Source of the DNA: Acinetobacter schindleri CIP 107287
Lineage (GTDB): Bacteria; Pseudomonadota; Gammaproteobacteria; Pseudomonadales; Moraxellaceae
NCBI RefSeq assembly: GCF_000368625.1
Contig: NZ_KB849578.1
Location: 1-64,000, forward strand
DNA length: 64,000 nucleotides
Reading direction: 5' to 3'
The translations under genes were made by a program, and so were the position numbers. Each line of letters begins with the position of its first letter. Position 1 is the first letter of the stretch. This document shows, in pieces, positions 57,575-64,000 of the stretch. The notes beneath the pieces are model-generated. The model was not told the DNA's origin. It saw nothing but the letters and a program-made list of their open reading frames with translations, and ran no database searches.

Positions 57575-58318
57575 ATGAAAAAATTAGTCGTAAGTAATCG
57601 TAAAGGCGGTGTTGGTAAGACATTTATTAGCACACACTTGGCTTATTCAGCTTTAGAAAAAAAACTAAATATCTTGTTTCTTGATAATGACCCTCAAGGA
57701 AATGCAGGGGATAGTTTAGAAAAACATGCAACCCATGTTTTAAGCACAATTGATATTTTCACAAAGAAAATTGATTTTTCTTCAATCTGCAAAGCTAATG
57801 AGCAAAATTTTGTTGTATTCAAAGGCACAGATGATATTGAAGAGCTTGAAGTTGAGCACTTGGAAAATCTGATTGAAAACATCAATGCTGCTGATGAATA
57901 CTTTGATATTTGCTTAGTAGATACACCGCCAACAAGCGGTAAACTCCAAAACTATTCTTTCCTAATTTCAGACTTTATTTTAAGTCCGTTCCAATTAGAT
58001 AGTTATTCATATACTGGTTTTGGAACGTTAATTGAACGTATCTCAGAAATTCAAGAATTAAACCCAAATATCCAATTTCTAGGCTTTATCCCGAATTTGG
58101 TTGACCTAAGAAGTAGTTTTGATCGAGGTCAATTGAAGGAAGTAACAGAAGCGTATTCAGGGTACATGTTCGGCTCAGGCGCTTATCTTCCATTACGAAA
58201 TCCAGTGAAGGTTGCCAACCATACAGGGATGCCAGTATGGAAAGTGAAAAATGGGGCGAAGACTGGTAAGTTGGTTCGCCAGTTGAATAAAGCGATCTTC
58301 GATAAAGTGGGAGTTTGA
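57575..58318 (+). CDS. parA: ParA partition ATPase
   Basis: A 247-residue ParA/IncC-type ATPase: deviant Walker A SNRKGGVGKTFIS at the N-terminus, switch region FLDNDPQGNAG near residue 37, CLVDTPPTS near 113. Short form without an N-terminal DNA-binding domain, so repression of the operon would fall to ParB or another regulator. It positions plasmid copies by ParB-stimulated ATP hydrolysis on the nucleoid. Confidence 0.92.
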   Translation: MKKLVVSNRKGGVGKTFISTHLAYSALEKKLNILFLDNDPQGNAGDSLEKHATHVLSTIDIFTKKIDFSSICKANEQNFVVFKGTDDIEELEVEHLENLIENINAADEYFDICLVDTPPTSGKLQNYSFLISDFILSPFQLDSYSYTGFGTLIERISEIQELNPNIQFLGFIPNLVDLRSSFDRGQLKEVTEAYSGYMFGSGAYLPLRNPVKVANHTGMPVWKVKNGAKTGKLVRQLNKAIFDKVGV

Positions 58319-58320
58319 GC

Positions 58321-59616
58321 ATGTCAGGTAATAAAGGATTAGAAGCGCTTAAGGGTGCTGTAGGTAAGTTAAACAATAATAACTTGGCCGGTAAAAAATT
58401 GGTCATTCTTCAAATTGGTGATGTTGAGGCTGATCCTGAAAATCCACGTCAAAATTTTGACCAAGAAAAAATTATTGAATTGGCTATGTCAATTGCAAGC
58501 GTAGGGCAGTTGGAACCAATTAGCGTTCGTGATAACGGAGAGAGTAAAGGGAAATACTTTACAAACTTTGGTGCTAGACGTGTTCTAGCAATTCAGTGGC
58601 TAAAAGAAAATATGCCGGAAAACCCGAATAGCTCAACAGTTGAAGCAATCATTAATAATGATTTTAGTAGCTTAGGTAAGTTGGTTGAAAATATTCAACG
58701 TGAAAACTTAAGCGCTACAGAAATTGGAATTCGCTTAAAACAGGAAATTGATGAAAAAGGCTTAACACCTAAAGAATTGGGTGAGCAGTTAGGGAAAACA
58801 AAAACTTGGATTTCACGCCATTTAAGTGTGACAGAAGTTTCTGATTATGTGAAAGACCTAGTTGCTCAAGATGTGGTTTCTAATGTTGAAGTGATTTTAA
58901 ACATCGAGAAACTATATAAGTCGAATGAAGAGGATCTTAAAGAGCGTATCGAGTCGTTTAAGAGCGAAAATGAAGGCGGTGGTACTATCACACTGGCACT
59001 AAGTCGCAAGTGGCTTAAATCAGCAAATGGTGATGATAATGAGGATGTTCAGCATAGTATTGTTGATAACGCCCCTAAAGTTGAAACTGTAGTAGAAAAC
59101 GAAGACGTAAGCCAAGATGACAATGTACAAGGCTCTAATGCGGTTGAAACTACAGTAGCAAATGCAAATGATGCAAGCTTTGCATTGACTCAATCAGAAG
59201 ACAAAGGCACTGATGCTGTAGATGACTCAAACTCAGATATTGATAAATTAAAAAGCTTACAGCAAGACGCAGAAAGCTTAATAAAGTCTAAAAAAGAGCA
59301 GGGCAAAAAAGATGGTTTTTTAAGTGTAGAACTTAAAAAAGAATATGCTCATGGCGCATTGACTGGCTATCAAAATCTTTATGATTTAGCTATGGAAAAT
59401 GAGGATGAAGCAGAAGCACGTCTAAGCAGACAAGTCTTGAAAAGTTTTTCAGGCCAAGACATGAAGGTTAATTGGGAAGCTGTAGGAAATTACCCAAATC
59501 TTTTAGAAGAGATTGGCCAAATTGTAGCGAGTTATCAAATGGCCGGCTATGTTTCTCCAAAAGAGCTAAAGAATAAGGAAGTTGATGCTTTAATCAATCA
59601 GCGAGAATTATTTTAA
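58321..59616 (+). CDS. parB: ParB/KorB-like centromere-binding protein
   Basis: A 431-residue ParB: N-terminal ParB domain with ADPENPRQNF and NFGARRVLAIQWL, LVENIQRENLSATE, then a helix-turn-helix (TPKELGEQLGKTKTWISRHL) like KorB, an acidic disordered region (about 235-325) and a helical C-terminus. ATG 58321 lies 8 nt after GGGAG. KorB binds a dozen operators around RP4; this protein is the best candidate for the 13 GTTGCG palindromes. Confidence 0.9.
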   Translation: MSGNKGLEALKGAVGKLNNNNLAGKKLVILQIGDVEADPENPRQNFDQEKIIELAMSIASVGQLEPISVRDNGESKGKYFTNFGARRVLAIQWLKENMPENPNSSTVEAIINNDFSSLGKLVENIQRENLSATEIGIRLKQEIDEKGLTPKELGEQLGKTKTWISRHLSVTEVSDYVKDLVAQDVVSNVEVILNIEKLYKSNEEDLKERIESFKSENEGGGTITLALSRKWLKSANGDDNEDVQHSIVDNAPKVETVVENEDVSQDDNVQGSNAVETTVANANDASFALTQSEDKGTDAVDDSNSDIDKLKSLQQDAESLIKSKKEQGKKDGFLSVELKKEYAHGALTGYQNLYDLAMENEDEAEARLSRQVLKSFSGQDMKVNWEAVGNYPNLLEEIGQIVASYQMAGYVSPKELKNKEVDALINQRELF

Positions 59617-59621
59617 AAAAA

Positions 59622-59646
59622 CAAGGCGGTCAATGACCGCCTTTTT
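59622..59646 (+). terminator. Terminator of parAB
   Basis: AAGGCGG-TCAATGA-CCGCCTT followed by TTT. Confidence 0.85.
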
Positions 59647-59655
59647 AGGTGATAC

Positions 59656-60174
59656 ATGAATAAATACGTCAATTACTACAATCGTAAAACACTGGAAGAA
59701 ATAGACTTCAAGAAGCCTGGAAAAAAAGCTTTGATCTATGGTTTTTCAGCAATTGCTTTAGGTGTATTTGGTTGCTTACTTGCACCTTTGGCAAATCTAA
59801 ATATTTATTCAGAAGGTAATCTTTTTTTAGCGGTCGTAATAGGCTTGGTTATCTTTGGAATATGTTTTAGTAGTTATTTAAAACTTAAGCGGTTAAATAC
59901 AGCAAAAATCAGTGTATTGGCCAATGTTAAAGAAATTGAATCTAAACTTTTTGTTGAAAACTCAGTTTTACCGGAAACAACACTTATTGGGATTACCAAA
60001 GATAATCAATTGTTTGTTATGGGTAGAAATGAGGATGAAAGGTATTTTACATTTATAGCCAATCATAAATATTTGCACTTTTCAGAAGCATACCTGGGGC
60101 AAAAACAAAAAGAAGATTTAGAGCAAACTTTGCAAGGTCAGAAGAAGTTTTACGTCATCAAAGAAAGCCTATAG
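59656..60174 (+). CDS. Two-TM protein, unknown
   Basis: A 172-residue protein with two membrane helices (about 26-48 and 56-75) and a soluble C-terminal domain of about 95 residues, possibly beta-rich. Starts 10 nt after the parAB terminator. Function unknown. Confidence 0.62.
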   Translation: MNKYVNYYNRKTLEEIDFKKPGKKALIYGFSAIALGVFGCLLAPLANLNIYSEGNLFLAVVIGLVIFGICFSSYLKLKRLNTAKISVLANVKEIESKLFVENSVLPETTLIGITKDNQLFVMGRNEDERYFTFIANHKYLHFSEAYLGQKQKEDLEQTLQGQKKFYVIKESL

Positions 60175-60183
60175 GAAAATGCC

Positions 60184-60678
60184 ATGCCAACAAGTCAGAA
60201 TGTCATCGCTGTTATTGTGAACCATGAGTTCCAAGATCAATATTTCACTAATGAAAAAAGTTTTAATGAATATGTCGAATCTGTAGCCGGAACCGGCAGT
60301 GAAGTTAAAGCAATGGTTGTACCTTTTTATCAATTTAAAGGATTGTTGAAAATTCAGGAACTCGTAGGGGTTCATCCTGATTTCAATACAGTCATGATTG
60401 AAATTGAACGGTTAGATCCGGATAAAAAGGCGATGGTGTACAGCAACATAGGACAAATTAACGAAAATGCGTTTTCAAAGGAATATTTTGATTATTACGT
60501 TAAAAATATGTTGGGGCTTACCTCAGATCCGGACTTTGAACCTGAATTCGCTGAAAAAGATCAAACGCTAAGTTATGTTGATTATCTAAAAACACAAGTA
60601 GCCTTTTTAAATGAAGTAATTGGAATGATTGAAGGAAACAGAACCGGAGCTACCAATGCAAGCGAAAATATACAATAG
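60184..60678 (+). CDS. Hypothetical soluble acidic protein
   Basis: A 164-residue acidic protein with no recognised domain. Closely follows the gene at 59656 and overlaps the next one by 23 nt, so all three are probably one operon. Function unknown. Confidence 0.65.
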   Translation: MPTSQNVIAVIVNHEFQDQYFTNEKSFNEYVESVAGTGSEVKAMVVPFYQFKGLLKIQELVGVHPDFNTVMIEIERLDPDKKAMVYSNIGQINENAFSKEYFDYYVKNMLGLTSDPDFEPEFAEKDQTLSYVDYLKTQVAFLNEVIGMIEGNRTGATNASENIQ

Positions 60679-61114
60679 GGGTTCAAGCATCGGTGGATTT
60701 CTAACCCTGCTACTGCTAATTGTAGTTATTTTATGGTGGGGGAATGGCTTCGTTGCAATTTCAGGAGAAAATACAACTGAGCTAACTAAAGCGATCAATG
60801 AGATTGATTCACCAGTATTTAAAGAAAGTTTCACGGCTTTAGTGAAGCGAGATATGGAAGATGGAAAAATCTCAAACAATGAAATGTATAAGTTATCTGA
60901 AATTTATAATGGTTGGGAAGTTGCCAAGTCTACCGGGCAAGAAGCAACTTACAGCAAAAATTTGTTTGATCAAGTAAACCCACCACCTAAAACAAAAGAG
61001 CAGATAGACTCAGAAAATAAAACATTTACAATAATAAATAGTTTTATTTTGGGTTTTGTTCTTTTATTGATAATTGTTATTCCTATGAAAATGTTCCGGA
61101 TTAGTTCTTCTTAA
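60656..61114 (+). CDS. Two-TM protein with periplasmic domain
   Basis: A 152-residue protein with TM helices near both ends (about 14-34 and 128-147) and a helical domain between them. ATG 60656 lies 6 nt after GGAG inside the upstream gene. Function unknown. Confidence 0.63.
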   Translation: MQAKIYNRGSSIGGFLTLLLLIVVILWWGNGFVAISGENTTELTKAINEIDSPVFKESFTALVKRDMEDGKISNNEMYKLSEIYNGWEVAKSTGQEATYSKNLFDQVNPPPKTKEQIDSENKTFTIINSFILGFVLLLIIVIPMKMFRISSS

Positions 61115-61122
61115 TTTAAAGG

Positions 61123-61299
61123 CAATGAAAGAAATCTGTAGGCGGTGTCTACCGCCACAGCCGGGATCTTCGCTTATCCACCTTCCTACTCCCTGATTAC
61201 AACCATCCCTTAAGTGGGTTCATCCGTGGTGGCCACAGAACAAGGTTTCGGGAGCCATAAAAATCTGTGATTTTTTGCAGCTCACTAATACCTTGTGAC
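61123..61299 (-). repeat. 177-bp structured repeat, copy F
   Basis: Minus-strand copy with perfect outer stem, between two plus-strand genes; no CCTAGG element and no minus-strand gene follow it. Confidence 0.87.
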
Positions 61300-61341
61300 A
61301 CTATTCAGTATCTAGTTGAAAGTAAGAACGTTGGTTAAGCT

Positions 61342-61689
61342 ATGAAGCAATTAGCTCGTTGCTGTTTTTTAGTATTGGCATTGGTTAAATTTGAAGATGT
61401 GTATGCTTTTGATGTTAAAGAGAGCAGTGAGTGCCAGGCAATGGTTCAATACGCTTTATCAAAGCATGTGGAATATTCAAAAGGAAAGACCATATCAGAG
61501 CTATTGGATCAAGAAGAAAGTAGCCAGGATAATGAAAAGCAGAAGTTTTATAAGTCATTAGTTGTTGAGATTTTAGACACATTTGCCGTATGGGATGATC
61601 CTGTTGAGAGAAAAAGAGTTGATGAAGAAATAAGTGATCATTTCTTTTCAATATGTGATCCGGAAAAAATTAAGGGGGTTTTCAAGTAG
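61342..61689 (+). CDS. Secreted protein, unknown
   Basis: A 115-residue protein with a signal peptide (to about residue 22, VYAFD) and an acidic helical mature part with two Cys (ECQAMV and SICDPEK) likely forming a disulfide. The next gene starts at its stop. Function unknown. Confidence 0.65.
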   Translation: MKQLARCCFLVLALVKFEDVYAFDVKESSECQAMVQYALSKHVEYSKGKTISELLDQEESSQDNEKQKFYKSLVVEILDTFAVWDDPVERKRVDEEISDHFFSICDPEKIKGVFK

Positions 61690-62118
61690 ATGAAAGAATT
61701 TATTGTAGATAGTTATAGCATGATTTCAGTTTTAGCAACTAACAACGCAATGTTGGTTATGTTGGTAGTTTTACTTTCATTGATTGGATATAAGCTTTCA
61801 AAATTCATGGGATTAATTAAAAATCTTGTTGGCCTTGGGCTTTTCCTGGGGGTTATATATTATCTGCCAATCAACGATAGATTGAACAAAGATCTTTTAA
61901 ACCTGGCTGCATCGGTGAAGGAAAATCATGTGATAAATTCTGAATTTGAAAAATACAGAAATATGATTTGCAGTGAATCAGATAAGATTAATTTGTGGGA
62001 ATATAAGCAACTTTCAGATGCTTTCATTAAAGACGTGGACAAGCAGTTGGAAGAGAAAAAAATGTTCTCAATTAATAATGATGAAATTTTCAATGTAAAA
62101 AATATTTGTGGTTCCTAA
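61690..62118 (+). CDS. Membrane protein, unknown
   Basis: A 142-residue protein with two hydrophobic segments (about 17-35 and 47-58) and a helical soluble C-terminus with two Cys. Directly abuts the upstream gene (stop then ATG), indicating coupling. Function unknown. Confidence 0.65.
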   Translation: MKEFIVDSYSMISVLATNNAMLVMLVVLLSLIGYKLSKFMGLIKNLVGLGLFLGVIYYLPINDRLNKDLLNLAASVKENHVINSEFEKYRNMICSESDKINLWEYKQLSDAFIKDVDKQLEEKKMFSINNDEIFNVKNICGS

Positions 62119-62122
62119 TAGC

Positions 62123-62158
62123 ATAAATCACAAATACATTTATAATTTTGTGATTTAT
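62123..62158. promoter_or_regulatory. Inverted repeat before RHH gene
   Basis: 12-bp arms ATAAATCACAAA and TTTGTGATTTAT around a 12-bp centre containing TATAAT (62141-62146): a probable promoter-operator, likely bound by the RHH protein just downstream. Confidence 0.6.
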
Positions 62159-62173
62159 TGTGTGGGTTGGAAT

Positions 62174-62377
62174 ATGTCAAAGACATTTAGATTTACAGAC
62201 CAGGAAGAAGAAGCTCTAAACAATGTTTCATTATCGGTCAATAAGGCGCTTGTACAGGCCGGGAAAAAGCCGTTGAGGGATAGTGAGATATTCCATGAAA
62301 TTATCAAACAGACGCTACTGGATGGATCTATAGCGGTAACAGAAGAAGGTACTCTTAAGGTTGAAGCTAAAAAATAA
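62174..62377 (+). CDS. RHH-type small regulator
   Basis: A 67-residue protein with a strand (KTFRFTDQEEEAL) and helices typical of ribbon-helix-helix regulators. ATG 62174 is the start closest to the inverted repeat; the longer frame from 62108 overlaps the previous gene and the operator. Probably autoregulatory. Confidence 0.6.
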   Translation: MSKTFRFTDQEEEALNNVSLSVNKALVQAGKKPLRDSEIFHEIIKQTLLDGSIAVTEEGTLKVEAKK

Positions 62378-62404
62378 TATAGCGTTGATTAACGTTCGCA
62401 AATT

Positions 62405-62434
62405 AAAAAAGGAAGCATAAACGCTTCCTTTTTT
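62405..62434. terminator. Bidirectional terminator
   Basis: AAAAAAGGAAGC-ATAAAC-GCTTCCTTTTTT between convergent genes. Confidence 0.88.
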
Positions 62435-62443
62435 AATGAAGGT

Positions 62444-62710
62444 TCATGTCTTTGGGTTGTTGTCTTCATTTTTTGATTCAGGCGCTTTGATAAGTTTTAC
62501 AGCCAACTTTTGGGCTAATGTTGAGATAGCCATTAAACCAACAATAAAGAAAAGTGCTATGACAGCTATGTGCATGAATGATGTTTCAAATGTCTTCACT
62601 GTCTCTGAGATAAGTTGTACAACCTTGCTAAATAAGTATGCAAAAACAGTTAATAAGACGGCATAAATAATACTTACTTTGATTGGGTAAACTAATTTTT
62701 CTTTTTTCAT
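62444..62710 (-). CDS. Two-TM protein, unknown
   Basis: An 88-residue protein with two TM helices (about 9-31 and 46-65) and a charged C-terminus. AAGAGA precedes the ATG. It is last in a three-gene minus-strand unit that starts beside the iterons. Function unknown. Confidence 0.62.
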   Translation of the reverse strand: MKKEKLVYPIKVSIIYAVLLTVFAYLFSKVVQLISETVKTFETSFMHIAVIALFFIVGLMAISTLAQKLAVKLIKAPESKNEDNNPKT

Positions 62711-62719
62711 TTTTTTCTC

Positions 62720-63238
62720 TTAAGTTATAAAGGCTGCAATAGTAGAAATTAACGCAGAAAAAATAATCAGTGCCGGATACCATTTATAAAAGCTTTTTTT
62801 CTCGAATCTATCTTTATAGAATGTTGTAGGTATGCCAAATAAAGAAATTAAAAAAACGAAACCATTTAAAAGCGTGGTACTCAGTGATACATGGCCTATG
62901 GTAAAAAAATTGGCATAATTTGAAATAACGCTAAAGAAAAGAAAAGGCATCCATAGATACACTCTATTTTGAACTAAATGCCTATCAAAACTACCAATGT
63001 CAGCATCTATGGTTCCATCCCTTTTTTCTTTAAAAATAATATCATAGTATTGAATATTGTTTTTTATATGATTAAAGAAAGCTTGTTCATTGGGTTCTAG
63101 GTCTTGAAATTTAACATTGAATAATTCAATTGAAAACAGTCTTGCTTGTAGTACGTCTGGCCATGTATCAGGTTGGTTTTGATCAATGAAATTTGGAATC
63201 TTACAATCAAATACGTTAGGTTTTTTGTCAAATGACAC
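62720..63238 (-). CDS. Membrane protein, unknown
   Basis: A 172-residue protein: soluble helical N-terminal half, then about three TM segments (95-115, 118-138, 155-172). Closely spaced with both neighbours. AAGGAAG lies upstream of its ATG. Function unknown. Confidence 0.62.
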   Translation of the reverse strand: MSFDKKPNVFDCKIPNFIDQNQPDTWPDVLQARLFSIELFNVKFQDLEPNEQAFFNHIKNNIQYYDIIFKEKRDGTIDADIGSFDRHLVQNRVYLWMPFLFFSVISNYANFFTIGHVSLSTTLLNGFVFLISLFGIPTTFYKDRFEKKSFYKWYPALIIFSALISTIAAFIT

Positions 63239-63252
63239 GTGAAATCTTCCTT

Positions 63253-63729
63253 TTAAAATTGTTGGTTTTTACGAGTGAGCAAGGAATAAAGGAAAGAACG
63301 TTCCTTATCAATATCTGATAGATGGAAAAACGGATCTTCAATCTTATATAGTTCCGGTGAACTATTATTGTGATATATGTTTCCCTGCCTAAATTGTACA
63401 GTATTGATTATTCCCTTGGGTGATATTTCAAGAAACCCCCATGATTTAGGGATTAGATTAATCGGAATTAAACCTTCGGGTGCAAGGTATAGGCGATAAT
63501 TTCCAACACCTTTATCTTGGTTAATTCTTTCAGGTTTTTTAAAGTCTCTTTTAAAGTCAATCAAGCTTGTTTTGCATTCAATAATCAGACTTGTGTTTGA
63601 TCGGAATGCTAATACATCCGGAATCTCACGACTTCCAGTAGTTTTAAGCTCAGTGGTAACAATAGGAAACTTAAGGTTCTTTTTAACCCATTTGGCTGCT
63701 ATTAAAACAAGCTCATTATGTGTAAACAT
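63253..63729 (-). CDS. MmcB-like PD-(D/E)xK nuclease
   Basis: A 158-residue protein with a PD-(D/E)xK core: REIPDVLAFRSNTSLIIECKTS (Asp, Glu and Lys in place), preceded by a helix with conserved Glu, as in the MmcB/DUF2511-like DNA-repair family. ATG 63729 has AAGAG 8 nt upstream; the frame extends into the iterons. Likely a DNA-processing nuclease; substrate unknown. Divergent from the iterons. Confidence 0.72.
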   Translation of the reverse strand: MFTHNELVLIAAKWVKKNLKFPIVTTELKTTGSREIPDVLAFRSNTSLIIECKTSLIDFKRDFKKPERINQDKGVGNYRLYLAPEGLIPINLIPKSWGFLEISPKGIINTVQFRQGNIYHNNSSPELYKIEDPFFHLSDIDKERSFLYSLLTRKNQQF

Positions 63730-63768
63730 TTTATAACTCTTCAATGACAACTTATCTGTTTCAGAAAA

Positions 63769-64000
63769 TGACACTGAATGTGTCGCTAATCCCTGAAAAT
63801 GACACTAGATGTGTCGTTTAAAGGAGGAATTAATCGTAAAAATTCACGATCTAAGGTGCATTTAAAAAATGACACCGGATGTGTCGCAAAATTCAGGATA
63901 TGACACCGGATGTGTCGCATAAATGACAAACTATGTGTCGCCAATGACAAACTATGTGTCATCCAATGACAAACTATGTGTCGTCCAATGACAAACTATG
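63769..64000. repeat. Iteron array, right end
   Basis: Eight units: TGACACTGAATGTGTCG 63769, 63800 (CTAGA centre), 63870 and 63901 (CCGGA centre), then TGACAAACTATGTGTCG at 63924, 63945, 63967 and a truncated one at 63989. The last four are 21-22 bp apart, the first four spread over 150 bp. The outer units are better dyads (GACAC-N5-GTGTC). Candidate oriV or partition site; the array runs off the window end. Confidence 0.85.

Noticed and set aside
5243..61299. 177-bp repeats as integron attC sites, MITEs or insertion sequences
   Set aside because: No attC core sites, no integrase, no terminal inverted repeats with target duplications, no transposase frame.
62436..62666. Plus-strand 76-codon frame
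   Set aside because: Shadow of the two-TM minus-strand gene, which has a ribosome site and hydrophobic segments; the frame begins in the terminator tail.
63769..64000. CRISPR array
   Set aside because: Repeats are only 17-22 bp, the spacing sequence is identical between units, and no cas gene is present; these are iterons.
1..64000. XerC/XerD p-dif modules, antibiotic resistance genes or transposons
   Set aside because: I looked for dif-like 28-mers, beta-lactamase, aminoglycoside and transposase motifs and saw none.

Overview
The window looks like nearly all of a low-GC (about one third GC by eye) conjugative plasmid of Acinetobacter. It carries a full F-type transfer system, a MobF (TraI/TrwC-type) relaxase, a ColE2-like Rep with a PriCT-type region, a KorB-like ParA/ParB pair and dozens of small unknown genes. 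I see no transposase, integron or resistance gene. The layout recalls, from memory and unchecked, the RepAci6 (GR6) conjugative plasmids of A. baumannii. Both window ends lie inside one tandem array of 22-bp iterons, so the molecule is probably circular and was cut in that array.

Layout. 0-5 kb: iterons, a serine resolvase with a candidate res site, a lipoprotein, a secreted staphylococcal-type nuclease and membrane proteins. 5-19 kb: the inferred leading region. It is built from repeated modules: a 177-bp hairpin-rich repeat, a sigma70 promoter whose 17-bp spacer holds the palindrome TATAACCTAGGTTATA, a GAAA-tetraloop hairpin next to the Shine-Dalgarno, a small gene, and a terminator. Its genes include an AcrVA2-like anti-CRISPR candidate, an ArdB/KlcA-like antirestriction candidate, an N6-methylase-like protein lacking NPPY, and a J-domain protein. 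A small ribbon-helix-helix gene (16367-16597, minus) has a variant of the palindrome upstream and is a candidate regulator. About 18.9-19.2 kb: oriT with an F-like nic sequence on the minus strand. 19.2-46.1 kb: relaxosome protein, traD, traI, TraY-like gene, then a transglycosylase and traA-L-E-K-B-dsbC-V-C-trbI-trhF-W-U-trbC-N-F-H-G. 46.2-49.1 kb: minus-strand membrane and secreted unknowns. 49.5-51.1 kb: rep with a predicted antisense RNA over its leader. 51-55.9 kb: a zeta-toxin-like pair, a DUF1173 gene, HTH and HicB-like regulators. 56-64 kb: unknown membrane genes, parA/parB and an MmcB-like nuclease next to the iterons.

Plasmid-wide signals. (1) A 16-bp palindrome GTTGCG-KTRA-CGCAAC occurs 13 times, on average every 5 kb, in intergenic and coding DNA; it is probably the site of a global binding protein, most likely the KorB-like ParB. 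(2) The CCTAGG promoter/GNRA-leader module occurs ten times, eight of them with a perfect operator and a good promoter. (3) A direct-repeat operator GGTGTG-N5-GGTGTA overlaps four promoters or start regions, one of them just upstream of a HicB-like gene. (4) Six copies of a structured 177-bp repeat show compensatory changes. (5) The end of traG carries a textbook -1 frameshift signal (A_AAA_AAG, 7-nt spacer, 9-bp stem) that would fuse TraG to a lytic transglycosylase domain.

How it fits together: if the minus strand is transferred from oriT toward lower coordinates, the cassette genes enter the recipient first, and their plus-sense mRNAs are complementary to the transferred strand. That arrangement suits early anti-defence expression. 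All functional statements are from sequence reading and family knowledge; no searches were run.
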